Notes: generated by a model from the sequence alone, not told the origin. A stretch of 64,000 nucleotides of DNA from Cohnella fermenti (GCF_004801405.1 NZ_SSOB01000008.1:1-64000), one strand, 5' to 3'; numbered from the stretch's first letter, positions 1-9,218 are shown. Numbers and translations: made by a program.

Positions 1-221
1 TCGTCTGAAAATTTCGACAACATGGTGGGTCTCGCTTGGTGTTCGCTTTTTTCGGCACCGATGGCGTTTCGTCCTGACTTTTTTCCAATTTCACAGTTTC
101 ACCTACTTGACATTGCACCGCTGGGCTCTTGTTGGTCATCTATCCAGTGTATGCCTGGAAGGAGGCGATGTTGCGGCGGAGACGAGAACGATCGGGCACA
201 GTCGGGACGGCCTTCCTTGGC

Positions 222-872
222 TTAGCCTTCCGCTTGAACGGTGGAGGAGGAATCGCCAGGGAGGAAGTCGGCTTGCGCGGCCTTCTCTTCCTGTCCATCG
301 GCGACGATTCTCAGGCCCCGGGAGATCTGAAGCGCGAGCGCAAAATAAATTCCGTACAGAACGAGCTGGGCGGCGCTGGATGCGAGCAGCAGCCCCGAGC
401 CGATCTGGTCGGCATTGGACACGAAGCGATTCAGGAGGTTGGTGCCGAACTGGAAGAAGAGCAGCGGGGCGGCGAGCCCGAAGATCCAGCGGCCCGGCAC
501 ACGAGCCTCCTCCGAGTCATCCTGCGTGATGCTGCCGATGATGCGGAAGGTGGACGGAATGCCGTAGAAGTTGTAGAACGGGATCATCATGGCGGCGAGC
601 GATCCGCCGGGAGTCCGCGGATAGGCGAGGAACAGCCTGTTCAAGTCCATGTGAACCCGGTAGATCCAGATAAGGAACAACACGAGGACGACATAGTACA
701 CAATGGACGAGAGAATCTCGACGAATCCGTAAAGGGAATAGAGCGAATCGACAAAGAAGTCGTAATCGATCGCATAGGCGACGGAACAGACCAGGTCGGT
801 CGCGGCGAATACGCAGAGAATGCCAAGCAAGATCTTCAACAATTGGGAGAGCCATTCCGACTTCAGCTTCAT
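222..872 (-). CDS. DUF4328-like multi-pass membrane protein
   Basis: A 216-residue hydrophobic protein with about five predicted membrane segments. A central stretch around residues 70-115 has the Trp-x-Tyr-Arg ... Asn ... ProPheTyrAsn pattern I associate with DUF4328 membrane proteins; this assignment is from memory of the family and is moderate. Function is unknown. The ATG follows CGGAG with 8 nt spacing. The gene starts 15 bp after the stop of the Lon-like protease gene on the same strand, so the two are probably one operon, and the protein may be a membrane partner or substrate of that protease. Confidence 0.7.
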   Translation of the reverse strand: MKLKSEWLSQLLKILLGILCVFAATDLVCSVAYAIDYDFFVDSLYSLYGFVEILSSIVYYVVLVLFLIWIYRVHMDLNRLFLAYPRTPGGSLAAMMIPFYNFYGIPSTFRIIGSITQDDSEEARVPGRWIFGLAAPLLFFQFGTNLLNRFVSNADQIGSGLLLASSAAQLVLYGIYFALALQISRGLRIVADGQEEKAAQADFLPGDSSSTVQAEG

Positions 873-887
873 GGTACACGCTCCGGA

Positions 888-1745
888 TTAAGGTAGTGGG
901 GTCTCGGCAGGGTCCAGCCCTTCCAAATAAGTTATCGCTTCCTCGAGGGTGGAGACGGGAACGACATCCAGGCGCAGATGCAGCTCCTGCTTGACGAGCT
1001 CGGCTTCCTCCTCGTTGCTGAGCCCTTCGTAGAAGAACGTCAGCTTATCCTTGGGCACGAAGAAGAGATCGACTCCTTGCGCTTCGGCCGTTCGCAGCTT
1101 GTCGCGGATGGCGCCGACCGAACCGACCGAATGATCGGCTTCCAGCGTTCCTGTGCCCGCAATGACGAGTTCGCCGCCATGGGAGCAGTCTGTGCTTCTC
1201 GTCTCTTCGTACAGGCCGATGCCGAGCATGAGGCCGATCGAATCTCCGTAATAATTTGACGTGTCTGCGATCAGCTCGTCCAATCGGGTATCCGATTGTT
1301 CCTCCGAAGCGGCATCCGACGCCAGCTCGTTCACCGATTCGACCGCATGAACGATCGTCTCGTTGCGCAGCTCCTCCCCGATGTCCAGCATCTCGTCGTA
1401 GTCGTTCACGGCGGACGGATCGACGCGGGTGAACACCGCATCCGGCATCTCGCGCTGAACGGCGTATTTCTGGTAACGGCTGCTCGCGATGCCTTCCTTG
1501 ACGTAGACGAAGTGCACGCTTGCGTTCACGCCGATCTCCCGCATCGGGACGATGTCGCCCAGCGCCGTAAAAGCATAATACTGAGGCATGGTGAAGTAAG
1601 CCGCCGGCAGAGCCAGGACGAGCAGCAGCAGGATTGCAACGATCCAGGGACTCTTCCGGCCGCCCCGGCGGGCCGCTCCGGCGGCTGTTCGGGGGACAGG
1701 CGAGGCCGGAGTCGGAGCATTCGTATTCTCTTCCATCATCAACAT
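888..1745 (-). CDS. Membrane-anchored Lon-like serine protease (YlbL-related, no PDZ domain)
   Basis: The 285-residue protein has a short cytoplasmic N-terminus, one membrane segment at about residues 34-53 and an external C-terminal domain. That domain resembles the Lon proteolytic fold: GDSIGLMLGIGLYE at the position of the usual GxSAGLM serine motif, then an IAGTGTLEADHSVGSVG strand and a lysine in AIRDKLRTAEAQG where the catalytic Lys of the Ser-Lys dyad lies. YlbL proteins are about 340 residues and carry a PDZ domain between membrane segment and protease; here that domain is absent and replaced by about 100 unassigned residues. Three ATGs lie near the start (1745, 1739, 1736); AGGA is best spaced for 1739. 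Likely co-transcribed with the membrane gene that follows. Confidence 0.75.
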   Translation of the reverse strand: MLMMEENTNAPTPASPVPRTAAGAARRGGRKSPWIVAILLLLVLALPAAYFTMPQYYAFTALGDIVPMREIGVNASVHFVYVKEGIASSRYQKYAVQREMPDAVFTRVDPSAVNDYDEMLDIGEELRNETIVHAVESVNELASDAASEEQSDTRLDELIADTSNYYGDSIGLMLGIGLYEETRSTDCSHGGELVIAGTGTLEADHSVGSVGAIRDKLRTAEAQGVDLFFVPKDKLTFFYEGLSNEEEAELVKQELHLRLDVVPVSTLEEAITYLEGLDPAETPLP

Positions 1746-1837
1746 CCATTCCTACAATTGGGGGTGGGGGTAGAAGGGAATTCGACACCAACTCCGCAAA
1801 TCCTCTATTCTTCGCGAACCCTCCCCTCCCTCCGATG

Positions 1838-1865
1838 TTGTCAGGCAACCAGAAATTGATATAGT
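1838..1865 (+). promoter_or_regulatory. Sigma-A-like promoter for the alpha/beta hydrolase
   Basis: TTGTCA at 1838-1843 and TATAGT at 1860-1865 are separated by 16 bp, about 36 bp upstream of the proposed GTG start. Assignment rests on hexamer match only. Confidence 0.5.
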
Positions 1866-1900
1866 AGAGGTGAACGATAGAACAGAAGGGGATGTTGGTC

Positions 1901-2758
1901 GTGCAGATGGCAAGAGATTGGAAAATCTTATCCGGGGAACCGGTGGATTCGCTCCTCTTCCGCCAGGCGGGGGACAAGGAGTTGCGGCTGCTGGTCATGC
2001 GGCCGGAAGAGGGCGGCGGCGCTGCGCCGTGCATTGTATGGATTCATGGCGGGGGCTTCACCTCGGGAACGGCAGAGGTGCTGCTGCCGCAGTGCCGCTA
2101 TTACAGCTCGCTTGGCTATGTATGCGTCAGCGTGGAGTATCGGCTGATGGAGCTCGACGGCGAGACGCCGCGTCCGGACGGGGCGCAATTGGAGCAGCAG
2201 GTGGCGGACTGCCGCGAAGCGGTGCGTTATGTGCGCCGCCATGCCGAGCAACTGGGCATCGATCCCCGGCGCATCGCGCTCGTCGGCGAATCGGCGGGAG
2301 GATACTTGGCGGCCGGGGTGACGACTCTGCCGGACGACGAGGAAGAGGAGGGCAGCGCCGATGCGGTCTCGTGCGTGCCCGACGCGTTGATTCTGTACAA
2401 CCCGATCACGCAACTGCTCGGGAACTGGAAGCGCCGAATCGCCGCCGCCGTCGAAGAGAGCGCGCAGAGCTGGCTGGAGCGGCATACGCGTGCGCGGGAG
2501 ATGTCTCCGCTGTTGCGCCTGACGGCCGCTCATCCGCCGACTCTGCTCATGCACGGCTTGGCCGACTCTATCGTGCCGCCCGAGGACAGCGCCGAATACG
2601 CCGCGAGATTGACAGAGCTGGGCGTGTCGGCGCAGCTCGAGCTGCTCCCGGCAAGCAGCCACGCGTTCGCGCTGTTCAATTATAAGGCGAGCGAGCGCGA
2701 ACTGGCGCTGACGTTGGAGAAGACAACCGAATTTCTGAAGACGGTATTCGAGGGTTAA
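1901..2758 (+). CDS. Alpha/beta hydrolase (hormone-sensitive-lipase-like esterase)
   Basis: A cytosolic esterase of about 285 residues. It has the oxyanion-hole motif HGGGF, the nucleophile elbow GESAGG, an acid residue in GLADSIVPPED and a C-terminal histidine in SSHAF, which together form the Ser-Asp-His triad and the HGGG signature of the HSL/GDXG family. Physiological substrate unknown; small acyl esters are typical for the family. In-frame starts exist at ATG 1892, GTG 1901 and ATG 1907; AGAAGGGG ends at 1891, which gives a workable 9-nt spacing only for GTG 1901. An SDR gene follows 83 bp downstream on the same strand, so the two may be co-transcribed. Confidence 0.85.
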   Translation: MQMARDWKILSGEPVDSLLFRQAGDKELRLLVMRPEEGGGAAPCIVWIHGGGFTSGTAEVLLPQCRYYSSLGYVCVSVEYRLMELDGETPRPDGAQLEQQVADCREAVRYVRRHAEQLGIDPRRIALVGESAGGYLAAGVTTLPDDEEEEGSADAVSCVPDALILYNPITQLLGNWKRRIAAAVEESAQSWLERHTRAREMSPLLRLTAAHPPTLLMHGLADSIVPPEDSAEYAARLTELGVSAQLELLPASSHAFALFNYKASERELALTLEKTTEFLKTVFEG

Positions 2759-2841
2759 GCGAAGCGGCCGCACGAGACGGAGCGATTGTCCGAAGTTCGG
2801 GTAAGACTAGAGAGAGAAGACCCGACAAGGAGGAGTTCGCG

Positions 2842-3699
2842 ATGGAGAAGAGCGGAGCTTATCAGGGAAGGCTGCGGGGCAAGGTGGCGCTCGTTACCGG
2901 GGGAGCCTCGGGGATCGGGCTGGCGACGGCGATTCGAATGGCCGAGGAGGGCGCGAAGGTGGCTATTCTCGGGCGGGACGAGCAAGAATTGAAGCAAGCG
3001 TCGGAGCGGATTGTGAAGGCTGCCGCCGTTGCTGCGACGGAAGCCGGGGACGGGACCGCCGAAGCGGGCGAGAGCCGCTGCATGACGGTGCTGGCGGATA
3101 TCGCGAACGAACGGCAGGTGAAGGAGGCGATGGAGAGCATCGGCAAGCGTTGGGGCCGGCTGGACATCCTGTTCGCCAACGCGGGCGTCAACGGCGTTCT
3201 GGCTCCGCTCGAGGAGATGGAGCTTGAGGATTGGGAGACGACGATCTGGATCAACCTGACGGGGACGTTCCTGTGCGTGAAGCACGCGATCGGGCCGATG
3301 AAGGAGGCCGGCGGCGGCAGCATCGTTATCACCAGCTCAGTGAACGGCAACCGGATCTTCTCCAACTTCGGGTTCAGTGCGTACAGTTCGTCGAAGGCAG
3401 GGGAAGTCGCATTGGCCCAAATGGCGGCGTTAGAGCTGGCGAGGTACCGAATTCGTGTCAACGCCGTCTGTCCGGGGAGCATCCGCACGAACATCGGAGA
3501 GAATACGGAGCGGGAGCCGGAGGTCGACGAGATCGTTATCCCGGTCGAGTATCCGGAGGGCAATCAGCCGCTGCGGCACGCGCCCGGCGACCCGAGGCAG
3601 GTCGCGAACGTCGTGCTGTTCCTCGCTTCGCCCGAAGCCGATCATGTGACGGGCTCCGTCGTGTATGTGGACGGGGCGGAGTCGCTCCTGCGGGGGTAA
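2842..3699 (+). CDS. SDR-family NAD(P)-dependent oxidoreductase
   Basis: A classical short-chain dehydrogenase of 285 residues. The dinucleotide-binding TGGASGIG sits at residues 19-26, the NAG motif in FANAGVNG, the catalytic Ser in VITSSVNG, and the YxxxK pair in AYSSSKAG. An acidic-rich loop (about residues 60-75) follows the second strand. AAGGAGG lies 8 nt before the ATG. The substrate cannot be told from sequence; GSIRTNIGE and the C-terminal GSVVYVDGAE are standard for the family. It follows the esterase gene and could process an alcohol released by it, which is inference only. Confidence 0.88.
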   Translation: MEKSGAYQGRLRGKVALVTGGASGIGLATAIRMAEEGAKVAILGRDEQELKQASERIVKAAAVAATEAGDGTAEAGESRCMTVLADIANERQVKEAMESIGKRWGRLDILFANAGVNGVLAPLEEMELEDWETTIWINLTGTFLCVKHAIGPMKEAGGGSIVITSSVNGNRIFSNFGFSAYSSSKAGEVALAQMAALELARYRIRVNAVCPGSIRTNIGENTEREPEVDEIVIPVEYPEGNQPLRHAPGDPRQVANVVLFLASPEADHVTGSVVYVDGAESLLRG

Positions 3700-3735
3700 C
3701 GAATAACGGATGCGGGAAGCCTCCGGCGGCTCCGC

Positions 3736-4944
3736 TTAGGAATGGATTTTGCCGACCGCAGGCTCCGGCTTGTTGGCCGGCTTGCGGCGCTTGGCGGGGC
3801 TGGCGCACACCTGGTCGATGTACATGTCGAATGTCTCGGCCAACACGTGATGCTGGAACTGCGTCTTGGCCCGGCGGCAGCCGTTGCGAATAAGGCGCTC
3901 CCGCAGCGGGGCATCGCTGCGCAGCCGCACAACCGCCTTCGCGATCTCGCCCGTCGATTCGGGGTCGACGAGAAGGCCCGTGACTCCGTCCAGCACGGCC
4001 TCGGAAGCGCCGCCCGAACGGCCGGCGATGACCGGAACGCAGGCGGACGCCGCTTCCAGGTAGACGATGCCGAAGCCTTCCGCGTTCCCTTCCTTCAGCT
4101 CGCGAGCCACCATGATAAACTGGCTGGCCAGGTTGAAGTATTCGTTCAACCGTTCGCTTCCGCTGACGCTCCCGACGAATCGGACCGCATCCGCCACTCC
4201 TTCCTCCTTGGCGAGCCGCTCGAGCCGTTCCCGTTCCGGCCCGTCGCCGACGATCATGTACACGGCGTTCGGGATTCGCTTCAGAATCGCGGGCAGCGCT
4301 TCGATCACCCGGTCGTGCCCCTTGCGCGTGACCAGTCTCCCGACAGTCAGCAGCACGTACCTGCCCGCCAGATCATGCCTTGCGATCAGCTCCGGGCTCG
4401 GTTCCCGCTTATGGTAGATCGACTCGACTCCCGGATTGACAATGCTGATCCTCCTCGAATCCACCCCGTACTCCAGAACGAGTCTCCTCGTATATTCGCT
4501 GTTTGTCAGCACGCCGTCGGCTTTTCTCAGGATGAGCTTCACGACTTGATTTAATCCCGGGAATCTTCGGAACATGAGCATATCCATCCCGTGGGTGGAG
4601 ATGATGTAGCGCCTGCCGCCGAACCAATGGAACAGCAGGCCGATAAAGCCGATCAGCACGTACCCGTACAGCGTGACGTCCGGCTCCTCGCGGCGCAGCA
4701 GCCGGCGGACATGACGGAACAGGCTGCCCCAGCGGCCGAGGTCGACGCTCTCCCCGCGAAGGAATTCACCCCGTACAATGGGAAAAGCCTGCTCCAGATC
4801 GAAGGCCGAGCTCCCCGGATAGTCGGCGGCGAGCACGGTTATCTCGTGTTTGGTGTGCTTGGCGAGGTTATAGTAATAGTTCTGCATGCCTCCGATTCCC
4901 GGCGGGAACACTCCGGTGACGAGAAGGATTCGGCTACGGTTCAA
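3736..4944 (-). CDS. GT4-family glycosyltransferase
   Basis: A 402-residue GT-B fold retaining glycosyltransferase. The N-terminal acceptor domain starts with LLVTGVFPPGIGGMQ; the C-terminal nucleotide-sugar domain has VGDGPERERLERLA and the E-x7-E motif in EGFGIVYLEAA followed by GGASEAVLDGVTGLLVDP. The start is a TTG at 4944 preceded by AAGGAGG with good spacing; upstream in-frame sequence belongs to the other gene's frame. The start overlaps the 3' end of the flippase-like gene by 11 bp, which predicts translational coupling. It probably transfers a sugar to a lipid or an envelope polymer. Confidence 0.88.
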   Translation of the reverse strand: MNRSRILLVTGVFPPGIGGMQNYYYNLAKHTKHEITVLAADYPGSSAFDLEQAFPIVRGEFLRGESVDLGRWGSLFRHVRRLLRREEPDVTLYGYVLIGFIGLLFHWFGGRRYIISTHGMDMLMFRRFPGLNQVVKLILRKADGVLTNSEYTRRLVLEYGVDSRRISIVNPGVESIYHKREPSPELIARHDLAGRYVLLTVGRLVTRKGHDRVIEALPAILKRIPNAVYMIVGDGPERERLERLAKEEGVADAVRFVGSVSGSERLNEYFNLASQFIMVARELKEGNAEGFGIVYLEAASACVPVIAGRSGGASEAVLDGVTGLLVDPESTGEIAKAVVRLRSDAPLRERLIRNGCRRAKTQFQHHVLAETFDMYIDQVCASPAKRRKPANKPEPAVGKIHS

Positions 4945-5956
4945 GGGTTCTCTTCCTCCTTGTGAAGGGGTAGCGGAAGGCGTGTACGAGCAGCCAGAAC
5001 AGCACTTCCGCCATGATGTTCCACAGCCTGGCGATGACCGAGATGTGCAGGGCCGCATTCGCGTCGAGCTTCTGGGACAGGAAGTAGACCAGGAAGCCCT
5101 CCCGAACGCCGAGGCCGCCGGGAAGCGGACTGAGCAGGCCGAGCAGCCAGGCGGCCGCGAACGTTCCCGCCGCATAGAGAACGCCGATCTGCCCCCGATC
5201 GAAGCTGCCGACCATGAGCCAGAAGGAGATCCCCATGACGAAGTGGCTGGCCAGGAAGCAGAGCAGGCAGCCGAAGAAGCGATGCCGCGGCAGGATGGCC
5301 AGGGCGGCGCCAAGCTTCTTGCCGTCGTCTCCGGGCCCGTTGAAGCGCCGGATCAGCTTCTGCACCGGCTTCCAGCGCGACGCGAAGGCGAACGCTCCGG
5401 CGGTGAGGGAGGCCAGCCGCGGGTAGAACGCGTAGGCGAGTCCGAGCAGCGCCGCTGCGACAAGAATTAGCGGGAGCAGCGGCACGGAGCCGAGCATCGC
5501 CAGCAGCAGGATGGCGTACAGGAAGGCGGCGGCCACGAGCAGCACGGTCTCGTAGATAACGGAGGCCGTCAGCGCCTCGAACGAGATGCCTTCGCGCCCC
5601 GCGAGCACGATGCGTCCGGCATAGTTCCAGACGCCGCCGGGAATGTACTTCGCGAATTGCGAGTCGATGAAGATCTGCAGCCCCGTTCCCATCCGGAGCC
5701 GCGGCATCGTGGCGGCGTCTTCGCGCGAGCTTGTTGCCCGCACGATGAGCACCCAGATGCCGGCCTGCATCATGAGGAACAGGGAGAAGAGCAGCAGCGA
5801 CGCGTAGAACCGGGCGTTCGCGCGGTATAGGAACGAAGCGATCTCCGACGGTTTGACCGGAATGTTGCGAACCAGGAAGAACAGGATGACCGCAACGAGA
5901 GTCCACTTGAGAGCCGACTTCAGCGTTGCCGGAGCGATTCTCCACCAGGCCGTCAT
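4934..5956 (-). CDS. Lysylphosphatidylglycerol synthase TM-domain / flippase-like membrane protein
   Basis: An integral membrane protein of 340 residues with about eight segments, resembling the UPF0104/LPG_synthase_TM family (the flippase-like half of MprF) without the cytosolic transferase domain. Family signals include FIDSQFAKYIPGGVWNYAGR and SPLPGGLGVREGFLVYFLS. Stand-alone members typically sit beside glycosyltransferases and are thought to move or organise glycolipids. The ATG at 5956 follows AAGGAGG; a longer reading frame upstream runs through repetitive intergenic DNA and is rejected. Translation is coupled to the downstream GT4 gene by an 11-bp overlap, which supports joint action in envelope glycolipid synthesis. 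Confidence 0.82.
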   Translation of the reverse strand: MTAWWRIAPATLKSALKWTLVAVILFFLVRNIPVKPSEIASFLYRANARFYASLLLFSLFLMMQAGIWVLIVRATSSREDAATMPRLRMGTGLQIFIDSQFAKYIPGGVWNYAGRIVLAGREGISFEALTASVIYETVLLVAAAFLYAILLLAMLGSVPLLPLILVAAALLGLAYAFYPRLASLTAGAFAFASRWKPVQKLIRRFNGPGDDGKKLGAALAILPRHRFFGCLLCFLASHFVMGISFWLMVGSFDRGQIGVLYAAGTFAAAWLLGLLSPLPGGLGVREGFLVYFLSQKLDANAALHISVIARLWNIMAEVLFWLLVHAFRYPFTRRKRTLEP

Positions 5957-6027
5957 GGCCTCGCCTCCTTGACGATTGCATGTGAGCCCCAATAGTGTGC
6001 GCAATGTTGCGAGCAATGCTTCGGGAC

Positions 6028-6075
6028 AAGCTCCGAACAAGCTCCGAACAAACTCCGAACAAAGCTTCGAAACAA
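6028..6075. repeat. Short degenerate tandem repeat (11-bp unit)
   Basis: Three to four copies of a CTCCGAACAAG-like unit lie in the 336-bp gap between the flippase-like gene and the next gene (5957-6292). The rest of the gap is a run of further GCGAA/ACAA variants with no convincing gene. Confidence 0.7.
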
Positions 6076-6292
6076 TGCGAAACAGTGCGAACTGTGCGAA
6101 TGGTCCGATACGGTCCGTTCGATCGGGAGCAATGCCGCAGGGAAGTCATTCCTTCATTCTAAAGCCGAATTGTCATTGCACGTTTAACTCCGATGGCGAT
6201 TGAGATCAATTAACCCGGAGGAGGCGCTTGTGCATATTTCGCCTGCGAGAGACAGATGCTACCCGCGAGTTGCGAATGGAGGGAAGCATCCC

Positions 6293-6673
6293 ATGGCGGA
6301 GAGAACGCTGTTTGCTTATTTCAATACGCCCGATCAAGCCAAGGAAGCCGTGGAGCGGATGAAGGAGCTTCGCCTGATCGACTACGCCATCGAGCGGATC
6401 GACGGCTTCGCCGGCACGGGAGTCCAGAGTCTGGACACGGTCGGTGGAACGATCGCGGGCGAGTTCCCCGGCCTCGGCCAACTGACGCTCGGAGGCGACT
6501 TCGACGGTCCGGACGCCGGCGTGCTCGCCGCCGCCAACGTCAGCGCGAGCGGGATGAGCTCCGGCGGCCCGGAGAACGTGGTGACCGGCCGCGACATCAT
6601 GCTCGTCGCCGTCCTCGAGGAGGAAGACCACGACGAGGCGGAGCGCATCGCTCAAGGGTGCGGGGCTTTGTAG
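6293..6673 (+). CDS. Small glycine-rich conserved protein, possibly general-stress related
   Basis: A 126-residue soluble protein beginning MAERTLFAYF. Residues 1-45 look like a ferredoxin-fold domain with spaced hydrophobics (DQAKEAVERMKEL), the middle is Gly/Ala/Ser-rich (AANVSASGMSSGG), and the C-terminus has an acidic helix LEEEDHDEAERI. Heat- or stress-induced Bacillus proteins of the YflT/general-stress-17M type have a similar start, but the match is weak and function is unknown. GGAGGG lies 8 nt before the chosen ATG; the longer upstream frame lacks a ribosome binding site. No operon partner. Confidence 0.6.
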   Translation: MAERTLFAYFNTPDQAKEAVERMKELRLIDYAIERIDGFAGTGVQSLDTVGGTIAGEFPGLGQLTLGGDFDGPDAGVLAAANVSASGMSSGGPENVVTGRDIMLVAVLEEEDHDEAERIAQGCGAL

Positions 6674-6751
6674 CCCCGCGCCGCGTTTCTTTTTCCCCCC
6701 GCCGCAGCTCTGCTCCCGTTCTCCCTCCACTCCCGTTGCTCCCTCTTCTCC

Positions 6752-7007
6752 TCGCCCCTCTTTTCCGCCGCTCCTGTCCCTCGCCCCCACCCTCGATGGC
6801 GGCGCTCCGACTGTCCAATGAGATGCAAAAATACACTACATATCCGGAAAAACGCCGCAATAACGCTGAAGAGATGCAAAAATACATCTGATTTCCCAGA
6901 AAGGCCGCTTATTGGCCGTTAACCGTCCCCAAGAGATGCACTTTTGCATCTCTTTGTTAGATTTTGTGCCAATTCGAGACAATGTGATGTAGATTTGCAT
7001 CTCATTA
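6752..7007. repeat. 256-bp dispersed repeat, copy A1, with four GATGC...CATC palindromes
   Basis: Direct copy of 18531-18786 with constant offset (11779), no indels and only about ten mismatches seen. It holds four short palindromes of the form GATG-A/T-rich-CATC, at about 6822, 6873, 6933 and 6985; centre-to-centre spacing is 51, 62 and 51 bp. The third unit is GAGATGCACTTTTGCATCTC, the fourth is in reverse orientation. The left 65 bp are pyrimidine-rich. No transposase or terminal inverted repeat is visible. Confidence 0.9.
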
Positions 7008-7215
7008 ATCCGACTGTCACACGGCGCAGACAGGTCCTGCTTTTCGTAATATTTTGCACATTGCGGTGAACAAACAGCATGAAATGGATAAATGAATATC
7101 CTATTTTCGTAATTGTAAGCGGCTTCTTTATCGAAGCTTCGAATTTATAATTAGATCACCAAGCTTAAGCAAGCGATGACCTACAACTGCAATAGAGCCA
7201 AAGGAGATTACGCAC
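7008..7215 (+). promoter_or_regulatory. Leader region of the carbohydrate-uptake cassette
   Basis: AT-rich gene-free DNA. It contains a TCGAAGCTTCGA palindrome at about 7130-7141 just upstream of TATAAT at 7146-7151; no good -35 box is seen, which would fit an activator-dependent promoter. A ribosome site AAAGGAG precedes the ATG at 7216. Confidence 0.4.
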
Positions 7216-8148
7216 ATGGATAATGCCAATCGACGCGCCGGCAGATGGATGCGTCAAGTGTGGGAGCAGAAGATTCTGTATTTATTTGTATTGCCTGCGT
7301 TAATGGCGACTCTTGTCTTCAGCTACGGACCGATGTACGGTGTCATTATGGCCTTTCAGGACTATGATATACTGCGCGGTCTCGGAGGCAGCGACTTCAA
7401 CGGCGTTGCTAATTTCAATGCCTTCCTGTCGGATCCCGACTTCTATCGCGCCGTTCGCAATACGGCAGTGTTAAGCACGCTGAATATTCTTGTTTGCTTC
7501 CCACTGCCTATTGTATTCGCCATCTTGATCAACGAATTCGGTCCTGCGAGGTTGAAGAAACTCGTGCAATCGATCACCTATCTCCCTCACTTCATCTCTT
7601 GGGTCATTGTGTCAGGGCTGCTGTATCGGCTGCTCGATCAAGACACGGGGGCGGTCAACCTGCTGCTCCACACGCTCGGGGTGGACAAGATCGGCTTCTT
7701 CCGCGATCCCCAATATTTCTGGGGCATCTTCATCGTGGCTTCGATCTGGAAGGAACTCGGTTGGAGTTCGATCCTGTACTTGTCTGCGATGACGGCGATC
7801 AATCCGGAGTTGTACGAAGCGGCGCTCGTGGACGGCGCATCGCGCTTCAAAAGAATTTGGCATATTACGCTGCCGGGAATTCTGCCGACGATCGTGATGC
7901 TGTTGATCCTGACGATTGCCGCCTTCTTCAGCGGAGCGGGCGGATTCGAGCCGGCTTATGCACTTAGAAATCCGATGGTGGCTACTCATTCGGACATCAT
8001 CGACATCTTTGCCTATTTCCGGGGCGTCCGAAACGGAGAGTACGGATATGCCGCCGCGATCGGATTGTCGCAGTCGATAATGGCGATCCTCTTCCTGTTC
8101 GTCTCGAACAAAGGCCTAAAGAAGTTGACAGGCTATTCGCTGTTCTAA
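7216..8148 (+). CDS. ABC sugar transporter permease, LplB type
   Basis: A 310-residue inner membrane permease with six predicted segments and the EAA loop YEAALVDGASRFKRIWHITLPG, which docks to the shared ATPase. The N-terminus (ILYLFVLPALMATLVFSYGPMYG) is characteristic of the LplB/YtcP-associated oligosaccharide transporters of Paenibacillus and Bacillus. Like other systems of this type no ATPase gene is nearby; a multifunctional MsmX-like ATPase elsewhere would energise it. First gene of a cassette with the second permease, a YesM/YesN-like sensor pair and a large solute-binding protein. AAAGGAG precedes the ATG. Confidence 0.92.
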   Translation: MDNANRRAGRWMRQVWEQKILYLFVLPALMATLVFSYGPMYGVIMAFQDYDILRGLGGSDFNGVANFNAFLSDPDFYRAVRNTAVLSTLNILVCFPLPIVFAILINEFGPARLKKLVQSITYLPHFISWVIVSGLLYRLLDQDTGAVNLLLHTLGVDKIGFFRDPQYFWGIFIVASIWKELGWSSILYLSAMTAINPELYEAALVDGASRFKRIWHITLPGILPTIVMLLILTIAAFFSGAGGFEPAYALRNPMVATHSDIIDIFAYFRGVRNGEYGYAAAIGLSQSIMAILFLFVSNKGLKKLTGYSLF

Positions 8149-8171
8149 TTCGATCAGAAGGAGAAATGGAT

Positions 8172-9050
8172 ATGCGTAAAAGCAAGCTGAATCTTTTTGA
8201 CATTCTCGTCGGCATCGTTTTCCTCATTCTCTGTTTCCTTACCGTGTACCCGTTCATCTATGCGCTGTCCTTCTCGATCAGCGATACGATCATGGCGGCG
8301 CAGCACAGCGTCGTATTCTTGCCGAGAGGACTGACCTGGCAAAATTACGAGATGATCTTCAAAGACGATAGGGTCATACAAGGCTTCCTCATATCGGCAG
8401 GCAGGACGATCATCGGCACGGCGTTGTTCGTGCTCGTTACCGGCTTATGCGCGTATGCCATGTCGAAGCAGCGGCTCAAGGGCAGGAGAATGCTGTTCAT
8501 CTTTTTCGTTATCCCCCTGTACCTGAGCGGAGGCTTGCTTCCTTATTATGTTCTCATCCACGATCTGAACCTGTTCAACAACTTTCTGGTCTACGTCATA
8601 CCGGGTTGCTTCTCGGGATTCTATATGTTTCTCATTAAAGTCTACCTGGAGAACGTTCCCGAGAGCATGGAGGAATCCGCAATGCTCGACGGGGCGAATG
8701 ACTTGCAAATCGCCTTCCGCATCTACGCGCCGCTTGCCATACCCGTGCTCGCAACGGTGACCTTGTTCATCTGCGTCACGCAATGGAACTCCTGGTTCGA
8801 TGCGCTGCTATTCGTGACGAAGCCCGATCTGCAACCGCTGCAGCTGATTCTCCAAGTGATCCTGCGCGAGACGCAGATTGACAACCTTCTGCAGGTGTAT
8901 GCGATGACGACAGGCGTGAAGCCGAAAGTGAACGCCGAATCCTACAAGATGGCCGTATTGATCGTTACGACCCTTCCGATTGTGTTCATCTATCCGTTCG
9001 CCCAGAAGTATTTCGTCAAGGGCACGATGATCGGAGCCGTGAAAATGTAA
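8172..9050 (+). CDS. ABC sugar transporter permease, YtcP type
   Basis: A 292-residue permease with six predicted membrane segments. The EAA loop (EESAMLDGANDLQIAFRIYAPL) and the C-terminal PFAQKYFVKGTMIGAVKM are typical of YtcP-type carbohydrate permeases (MalG superfamily). It forms the heterodimeric channel with the preceding permease and is separated from it by 23 bp. Two ATGs are in frame (8166 and 8172); AGAAGGAG is 8 nt from the second, so 8172 was chosen. Confidence 0.92.
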   Translation: MRKSKLNLFDILVGIVFLILCFLTVYPFIYALSFSISDTIMAAQHSVVFLPRGLTWQNYEMIFKDDRVIQGFLISAGRTIIGTALFVLVTGLCAYAMSKQRLKGRRMLFIFFVIPLYLSGGLLPYYVLIHDLNLFNNFLVYVIPGCFSGFYMFLIKVYLENVPESMEESAMLDGANDLQIAFRIYAPLAIPVLATVTLFICVTQWNSWFDALLFVTKPDLQPLQLILQVILRETQIDNLLQVYAMTTGVKPKVNAESYKMAVLIVTTLPIVFIYPFAQKYFVKGTMIGAVKM

Positions 9051-9218
9051 GGGGATGGAAGCCGCAGGGAGAGAGATATGGGATACGTTGCCACAACGGC
9101 GATGTATCCCTTACAGCTGTTTGCAGGATTCGACACATGGAACTAAAATGGGTATCAATGATTGGCGGATATGCGGCACCTTATTGTAAGCGCTTATAAT
9201 CCGGGAGGTGGCACGTAT

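Noticed and set aside
4945-5313. N-terminal extension of the glycosyltransferase frame
   Set aside because: This part overlaps the flippase-like gene in another frame, has no glycosyltransferase similarity, and a TTG with AAGGAGG marks the real start.
6820-7003. CRISPR-like regular repeat spacing in the palindrome arrays
   Set aside because: Units are only 16-20 bp, imperfect, and the sequences between them are conserved between copies or themselves repeated; there are no unique spacers and no cas genes.
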